A stretch of DNA of 9,678 nucleotides from an uncultured bacterium (GTDB lineage Bacteria; CAIJMQ01). A program made the position numbers and the translations under genes. The stretch covers positions 1 through 9,678 of the forward strand of contig CAIJMQ010000057.1 of the NCBI GenBank assembly GCA_903821905.1, written 5' to 3'. This document shows positions 5,479-9,678 of this stretch, in pieces; within the stretch, counting starts at the first letter, position 1; each line of letters starts with the position of its first letter. The notes below the pieces were generated by a model. It saw nothing but the letters and a program-made list of their open reading frames with translations, made no database searches and was not told the origin of the DNA.

Positions 5479-7656
5479 ATGATAAAAGAAAATAAAAAAC
5501 CTATTTATCTGGATAAAAATAAACCAACATGTGAAAGAGTTGAAGATTTATTACAAAGAATGACGGTTAAAGAAAAAACCTATCAGATGTGCTGTTTAGT
5601 GGAATGGGATCCTAAAAATATCCAGGAAAATGGGAAGTTGACCAATAAAAAGATTGAACAACATATCAAAAAAGGACTTGGTAATATAGGCGTTCTGCTC
5701 CGATATTTCGAACCAGAAGAAGGAACAAAACTGGCAAATTATATGCAAAAACTTGCGATTGAGAAAACTCGTTTAGGAATACCCATGATAATTCACGAGG
5801 AGTGCCTCCACGGTTGTAGAGCCGTAAATTCTACTAGTTTCCCCCAGTCAATAGCATTGGCAAGTACATGGGATGATGATTTAATGTCAAGAGTAGCTTT
5901 AACAATAGGCAAGGAGACAAGAGCCAGGGGCATTCAACAATGTTTATCCCCTACAATAAATATAGCAAGAGATGCGCGATGTGGAAGAACAGAGGAAACA
6001 TATGGCGAAGATCCTCATCTTACAACTCATATGGCTAAGGCTTTTATAAAGGGGATTCAAGACCAAAAAGTTGTTGCAACTCCCAAACACTTTGCAGCAA
6101 ACTTTGTTGGAGATGGCGGAAGAGACAGTAACGAAATTCATTTCTCTGATAGAATCCTAAAAGAAATCTATTTACCAGCTTTTGAAGCATCTATAAAGGA
6201 AGCCGGTGCTCTATCAATTATGGCTGCATATAATTCTCTTGATGGTATTCCTTGTTCATCTAACAAGTGGCTCCTAACAGATGTTTTACGGAAAGAATGG
6301 GGATTCAAGGGTTTTGTAGTTTCTGATTATTGGTCTGTAACTCATATATACGAAAAACATAAAGTCGCAACCACAAAAGCGGAAGCAGCCCAGAAAGCAA
6401 CTGAATCAGGATTAGATATAGAATTACCAGATATAAATTGCTTTGCAGAACTTGAAGATTTAGTAAAACAAGGGAGATTATCTATTGAAGTGATAAATGA
6501 GGCCGTGAGAAGAATTATATGGGTTAAATTCTGGCTAGGATTGTTCGAACATCCTTATGTAGACCCAAACTATGCAGAAAAACTATGTGACTGCGATAAC
6601 CATCGGCAGTTAGCTTTAGAAGCAGCTCAAAAATCAATCATATTACTAAAAAATTCAAAGGGAACTCTTCCATTAAAAACAAACATAAAATCAATTGCTG
6701 TAATTGGTCCTAATGCGAATGAAGTTCGCCTCGGCGGATATAGTGCTATGCCAAGGAAAGTAATCACTACGCTCGAAGGCATCAAAAATAAAGTTTCTAA
6801 AAACACTAAAGTGTATTTCGAAGAAGGATGTAAGGTTATCGGCGATGAAAAGAAAAATTTTAGTAAAGCAATTAATGCAGTAAAAAAATCCGATGTAGCT
6901 ATTCTGGTTATGGGCAATTCTAACGAAACAGAAGCCGAAGAAAGAGACAGATGCAATTTAGACCTGCCAGGTTTTCAGGAGGATTTAATAATAGAAATAT
7001 CAAAGATAGGGAAACTGATTATTGTAGTACTCATAAATGGAAGTGCTATAACAATGCAGAAATGGATTGATAAAGTAGATGCGGTAATAGAAGCATGGTA
7101 TCCCGGCGAAGAAGGTGGAAATGCTATTGCCGATGTTATATTCGGCAATTATAATCCTGGTGGGCATTTACCAATTACATTCCCGAAAGTAACAGGACAA
7201 CTTCCACTCTACTACAATTACAAACCGTCAGGCAGAGTATATGATTATGCTGACTTAAGAGGAGAACAACCGTCATTTCCTTTCGGATACGGACTTTCTT
7301 ATACAAAGTTCACATACAGTAATCTAAAAATAGAACCAAGAAAAATACCTATCCGTGGAGAAGTTAAGATAAATATAGAAGTAAAGAATGCCGGTAAATA
7401 TAAAGGGGATGAAATTGTGCAACTATACCTAACGGATATTTATAGTAGTGTTGTCAGGCCGGTCAAAGAATTAAAAGGATATAAGAAAATTACCTTAAAA
7501 GCCGGAGAAAAGAAAAAAGTAGAATTCATACTAACCGATAAAGACCTATTTTTCTTAGACGTAAATTTAGAACCGGTAGTAGAACCAGGAACCTTTGAAG
7601 TAATGGTGGGCGGGAATTCAGCGGAAGGTATAAAAAATACTTTTGAAGTCGTTTAA
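5479..7656 (+). CDS. Family 3 glycoside hydrolase (beta-glucosidase/beta-xylosidase type), cytoplasmic
   Basis: This 725-residue enzyme has the three-domain layout of bacterial GH3 hydrolases: a TIM-barrel domain (about 20-355), an alpha/beta sandwich (about 385-610) and a C-terminal fibronectin III-like domain (about 625-722). GRTEETYGEDP is at 169-179, KH at 203-204, and D283 in VVSDYW is the expected nucleophile. E487 in EERDR is the likely acid/base by the E-x-x-D-R pattern. FPFGYGLSYTKF precedes the last domain. From memory it most resembles the Thermotoga XarB-like beta-xylosidase clade, for example in RLGIPMIIHEECL, so xylosides or glucosides released from plant or microbial glycans are likely substrates. 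There is no signal peptide, so it probably acts on imported oligosaccharides. A cysteine (C168) replaces the tryptophan common in the RWGRTEE motif. GGAG at 5470-5473 supports the ATG. Confidence 0.93.
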   Translation: MIKENKKPIYLDKNKPTCERVEDLLQRMTVKEKTYQMCCLVEWDPKNIQENGKLTNKKIEQHIKKGLGNIGVLLRYFEPEEGTKLANYMQKLAIEKTRLGIPMIIHEECLHGCRAVNSTSFPQSIALASTWDDDLMSRVALTIGKETRARGIQQCLSPTINIARDARCGRTEETYGEDPHLTTHMAKAFIKGIQDQKVVATPKHFAANFVGDGGRDSNEIHFSDRILKEIYLPAFEASIKEAGALSIMAAYNSLDGIPCSSNKWLLTDVLRKEWGFKGFVVSDYWSVTHIYEKHKVATTKAEAAQKATESGLDIELPDINCFAELEDLVKQGRLSIEVINEAVRRIIWVKFWLGLFEHPYVDPNYAEKLCDCDNHRQLALEAAQKSIILLKNSKGTLPLKTNIKSIAVIGPNANEVRLGGYSAMPRKVITTLEGIKNKVSKNTKVYFEEGCKVIGDEKKNFSKAINAVKKSDVAILVMGNSNETEAEERDRCNLDLPGFQEDLIIEISKIGKLIIVVLINGSAITMQKWIDKVDAVIEAWYPGEEGGNAIADVIFGNYNPGGHLPITFPKVTGQLPLYYNYKPSGRVYDYADLRGEQPSFPFGYGLSYTKFTYSNLKIEPRKIPIRGEVKINIEVKNAGKYKGDEIVQLYLTDIYSSVVRPVKELKGYKKITLKAGEKKKVEFILTDKDLFFLDVNLEPVVEPGTFEVMVGGNSAEGIKNTFEVV

Positions 7657-7658
7657 CC

Positions 7659-8399
7659 CTACATCACCATACCGCCGTCTATATTTATAACTTGTCCTGT
7701 GATATAAGAAGATTCCCCAGAAGCAAGAAATAATACAGCATCTGCTACTTCCTCGGGTGTGCCGATTCTATTTAAAGGAATTGCATTAAGCATGAGTTTC
7801 TTTCTTTCTTCGTTTAACTCTTCTGTCATGGAAGTTTGGATAAACCCAGGAGCAACAGCATTAACTCTTATATTGCGTGAAGCCAATTCTTTTGCCAATG
7901 ATTTGGTAATTCCCAATATCCCTGCCTTTGAAGCAGAATAGTTTACCTGACCAATATTACCTACAAGCCCAATAATGGAAGATATATTGATAATGACTCC
8001 CGACCTTTGTTTCATCATAAACCTGCTTGCTACTTTACAAAAATTGAATACTCCTTTAAGGTTTATTCTTATCACATCATCCCATTCTGCTTCTTTCATT
8101 CTTACAATAAGGTTATCTCTTGTGATACCGGCATTATTCACAAGAACATCGACCCTCCCCCATGTTGCCATTTCATTATTAAAAAGTTCTTCTACTTGCT
8201 TATAATCTGAAACATCTATCTTGTAAGTCCAAGTTTTCCTGTTTTTACGTTTTATCTCATTTGCAACTTCTTCGCATTTTTCTTCATTTATATCCAAGAG
8301 AATAATATCCGAACCTTCATCCGCAAATTTCAGAGCGATGGTTTTACCAATTCCCTGAGCAGCGCCGGTAATTAACGATATTTTATCTTTTAGTCTCAT
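7659..8399 (-). CDS. fabG: 3-oxoacyl-[acyl-carrier-protein] reductase FabG
   Basis: This 246-residue short-chain dehydrogenase reduces 3-oxoacyl-ACP in each cycle of fatty acid elongation. It shows TGAAQGIG at 11-18, NNAG at 88-91 and the catalytic set N113, S141, Y154 and K158. It also has R132 and R175, which align by offset with the two arginines (R129, R172) that contact ACP in E. coli FabG, so FabG is favoured over a generic dehydrogenase. The end, ITGQVINIDGGMVM, is typical. D36 at the end of the second strand suggests NADH rather than the usual NADPH. The ATG at 8397-8399 is preceded by AGGAG about ten bases upstream, a little far. No acpP, fabD or fabF gene lies beside it. It is downstream of the GT9 gene and converges on the GH3 gene with two bases between stops. 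Confidence 0.93.
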   Translation of the reverse strand: MRLKDKISLITGAAQGIGKTIALKFADEGSDIILLDINEEKCEEVANEIKRKNRKTWTYKIDVSDYKQVEELFNNEMATWGRVDVLVNNAGITRDNLIVRMKEAEWDDVIRINLKGVFNFCKVASRFMMKQRSGVIINISSIIGLVGNIGQVNYSASKAGILGITKSLAKELASRNIRVNAVAPGFIQTSMTEELNEERKKLMLNAIPLNRIGTPEEVADAVLFLASGESSYITGQVINIDGGMVM

Positions 8400-8431
8400 A
8401 ATTTAAATTCTCCTTTCTTCTCAACGGTCCA

Positions 8432-8460
8432 ATTTTAGCTGAAATCCATAGAAATATAAA
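8432..8460 (-). promoter_or_regulatory. Possible fabG promoter with overlapping dyad
   Basis: In the 64-base gap upstream of fabG, reading the minus strand, TTTATA (8460-8455) and TAAAAT (8437-8432) are spaced by 17 bases, giving four and five matches to the sigma-70 boxes. The near-perfect palindrome ATTTCAGCTAAAAT (8445-8432, one mismatched pair) covers the -10 box, a usual place for an operator. In AT-rich DNA such matches arise by chance, so this is only a candidate. If real, fabG could be transcribed separately from the GT9 gene. Confidence 0.28.
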
Positions 8461-8463
8461 ATA

Positions 8464-9438
8464 TTATGACAGAATAGTTTTATCTATCAGATTTTTTACT
8501 TCGTCCAGCGAAATTACATCAATGCATTTTTTATAATTACAGGCATCTCGTTTTTCCCTTTTACAGGGTGAACAGGGAATTTTATGATAGATTATATTAA
8601 CTTTTTCTCCTTTAGGACCCCATTTTTTAGGGTCAGTAGGTCCAAATAAAGCAATTATAGGAATTCCTAAAGCTGAAGCTAAATGAGTTACACCAGAATC
8701 ATTCCCTATGTAAAGTGAACATCTTCCCAGGATAGACGCTAAACCAACAACATTTATATCTGAAATTATTATGATTTCATCCGATAACTGGCTTAACTTT
8801 TTTCTTAAATCATACTCTGCTTCTCCAAGAACAAAAATTATGTTTGTTGTTTCTTTTTCTTTAAGAAAATTTGCCAGCTCTACGAACTTTTCAAGTGGCC
8901 ATCTTTTTTTAGTACTCCCGCTTCCTGGATGTATAGCAACCACCCTTTTTAAGTATAGTTCTTTCCCCTCCCAGAATTTAAGTGCATATTTTTTAGCTTT
9001 TTTATCAAGTTCTATTTTGGGGGAATAGATTTGCTTTATTTTTAGATTTTTAAGCGAGGTCAACAAATGCTCAGTTATATGAACTCTTAGGTCTATGGGA
9101 GAAGAATTACAGTGGATAAAGCCTTTACCTTTTATCTTTTTTAGGTGAGAGTTAAAAACATGTTTAGAATATCCTATATAGGATATGATTAAATCAAATT
9201 TTTGAAGATAATTTTTGAGTTCTTTTCTTATAGGAGAGTCAACATAGAGAGGAATCCATTTCTTGTCAGTTAAAGAATCAATTCGAGAAACACAATTTTT
9301 AGCTAATAAGGAATAGCGAGGATCTCCGATTAAATCTATTTGTGAAGAAGGGAAATTCTTTTTGAGTGTTTGAATAACAGGAAGTGTCAAAATGAAATCT
9401 CCGAGTGCACCACCTCGGATGATTAAAATATTATGCAC
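8464..9438 (-). CDS. GT9 glycosyltransferase, lipopolysaccharide heptosyltransferase-like
   Basis: This 324-residue protein has the two-Rossmann-domain GT-B pattern of family 9 (WaaC/WaaF/RfaF type). Such enzymes use ADP-heptose to extend the lipopolysaccharide core on the cytoplasmic side of the inner membrane. The N-terminal IRGGALGDFILTLP contains D14, the position of the proposed catalytic base. IHPGSGSTKKRWP (169-181) starts the nucleotide-binding half, and GNDSGVTHLASALG (from 245) plus IALFGPTDPKKWGP are the donor-site signature. Near the end is a four-cysteine group, C289, C292, C300 and C305, resembling the CSPC...C region frequent in this family. The start is GTG (9436-9438) with no convincing Shine-Dalgarno sequence; it lies 23 bases after the small membrane protein gene and may depend on its translation. 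The heptose kinase on the other strand fits the same pathway, although GT9 enzymes can use other sugars. Confidence 0.87.
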   Translation of the reverse strand: MHNILIIRGGALGDFILTLPVIQTLKKNFPSSQIDLIGDPRYSLLAKNCVSRIDSLTDKKWIPLYVDSPIRKELKNYLQKFDLIISYIGYSKHVFNSHLKKIKGKGFIHCNSSPIDLRVHITEHLLTSLKNLKIKQIYSPKIELDKKAKKYALKFWEGKELYLKRVVAIHPGSGSTKKRWPLEKFVELANFLKEKETTNIIFVLGEAEYDLRKKLSQLSDEIIIISDINVVGLASILGRCSLYIGNDSGVTHLASALGIPIIALFGPTDPKKWGPKGEKVNIIYHKIPCSPCKREKRDACNYKKCIDVISLDEVKNLIDKTILS

Positions 9439-9461
9439 TAATTAAGTCCAGATATCATTCT

Positions 9462-9678
9462 TTACTTATTCTTTTCTTTCTTCTCTGCTTTCTCTTCTTC
9501 CTTCTTTGCCGCTTGCTTATCCTGCTGCGAAGTATAAGCTCCATAAAGAGCTATTAGTCCACCAAGTAGAAGCATGAGAGGCACCGTTCCTCTAAGTACA
9601 ACCAGGAAATCTTTTCCCCAAAAAATTAATCCAGCAAGACCCAAAACAAATGCTACAAAACCACCAACGAATGCAATC
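9462..9678 (-). CDS. Small two-helix membrane protein with Lys/Glu tail (5' end outside window)
   Basis: The frame is open to the right edge, giving 71 visible codons; a TTG at 9642-9644 is a possible internal start, but in-frame hydrophobic codons continue upstream (IAFVGGFVAFV), so the gene probably begins outside the window. Two hydrophobic segments are visible: one from the edge to about 9625, and TVPLMLLLGGLIALYGAY at about 9585-9532. They are separated by GKDFLVVLRG. The last 21 residues are almost entirely charged or polar, rich in Lys and Glu, and probably form a cytoplasmic helix. I do not recognise a named family. It lies 23 bases upstream of the GT9 gene on the same strand and is probably cotranscribed, so an envelope-related role is possible but unproven. 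Confidence 0.65.
   Translation of the reverse strand, partial: IAFVGGFVAFVLGLAGLIFWGKDFLVVLRGTVPLMLLLGGLIALYGAYTSQQDKQAAKKEEEKAEKKEKNK

Noticed and set aside
6627-6956. Antisense open frame of 109 codons inside the GH3 gene
   Set aside because: It covers conserved GH3 C-terminal domain sequence and has no support of its own.
8539-8574. Four-cysteine group in the GT9 enzyme as a novel metal site
   Set aside because: A CSPC...C region is common near the C-terminus of WaaF-like proteins, so it is not distinctive without structural evidence.
1-9678. CRISPR arrays, tRNA or rRNA genes, insertion sequences, toxin-antitoxin or defence systems
   Set aside because: I saw no direct repeat array, structured RNA gene, transposase motif or defence-type domain in any frame; nearly all sequence is accounted for by the listed genes.

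Overview
The window is about 9.7 kb of AT-rich, densely coded bacterial DNA. It carries eleven protein genes, two of them cut by the window edges, and no RNA gene, transposon, CRISPR array or prophage that I can see. The organism is most likely an anaerobic, Gram-negative-type bacterium. A 2-oxoacid:ferredoxin oxidoreductase points to anaerobic metabolism. A heptose-7-phosphate kinase and a heptosyltransferase-like GT9 enzyme point to a lipopolysaccharide outer membrane. The low G+C, the mixture of genes and the unnamed small proteins would suit an uncultured candidate phylum such as Omnitrophota, but this placement is a guess from gene style and not something the sequence proves.

Left part, plus strand (1-4067): five tightly packed genes. 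They are the C-terminal part of a polytopic GT39-like membrane glycosyltransferase, then alpha (VorB/KorA-like), beta (TPP-binding, VorA/KorB-like) and gamma (VorC/KorC-like) subunits of a 2-oxoacid:ferredoxin oxidoreductase, then a PfkB-type D-glycero-D-manno-heptose-7-phosphate kinase. Every junction overlaps (11, 4, 4 and 26 or 17 bases), so the run looks like one translationally coupled operon. It joins envelope glycan functions to central 2-oxoacid metabolism. The small ferredoxin-like delta subunit that often accompanies these three oxidoreductase genes is not in the window.

Middle part, plus strand (4068-7656): after an 82-base AT-rich spacer with short inverted repeats come a 182-residue helical protein I do not recognise, a calcineurin-like metallophosphoesterase, and a 725-residue family 3 glycoside hydrolase without a signal peptide. 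The gaps are about 20-25 bases and the last two genes have clear ribosome binding sites, so these three are probably cotranscribed.

Right part, minus strand (7659-9678): reading leftwards from the right edge, a small two-helix membrane protein with a Lys/Glu tail (5' end outside the window), a GT9 heptosyltransferase-like enzyme, and a FabG-type 3-oxoacyl-ACP reductase. The last converges on the GH3 gene with only two bases between stop codons. A possible promoter overlapping a dyad lies just upstream of fabG.

Overall the recurring theme is the cell envelope (membrane glycosyltransferase, heptose activation, heptosyl transfer, fatty acid synthesis), interleaved with anaerobic 2-oxoacid oxidation and intracellular sugar hydrolysis. 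Most genes belong to well-known families. The less explained items are the 182-residue protein, the small membrane protein, the missing oxidoreductase delta subunit and the spacer repeat. I found no convincing evidence of a new multi-gene system.
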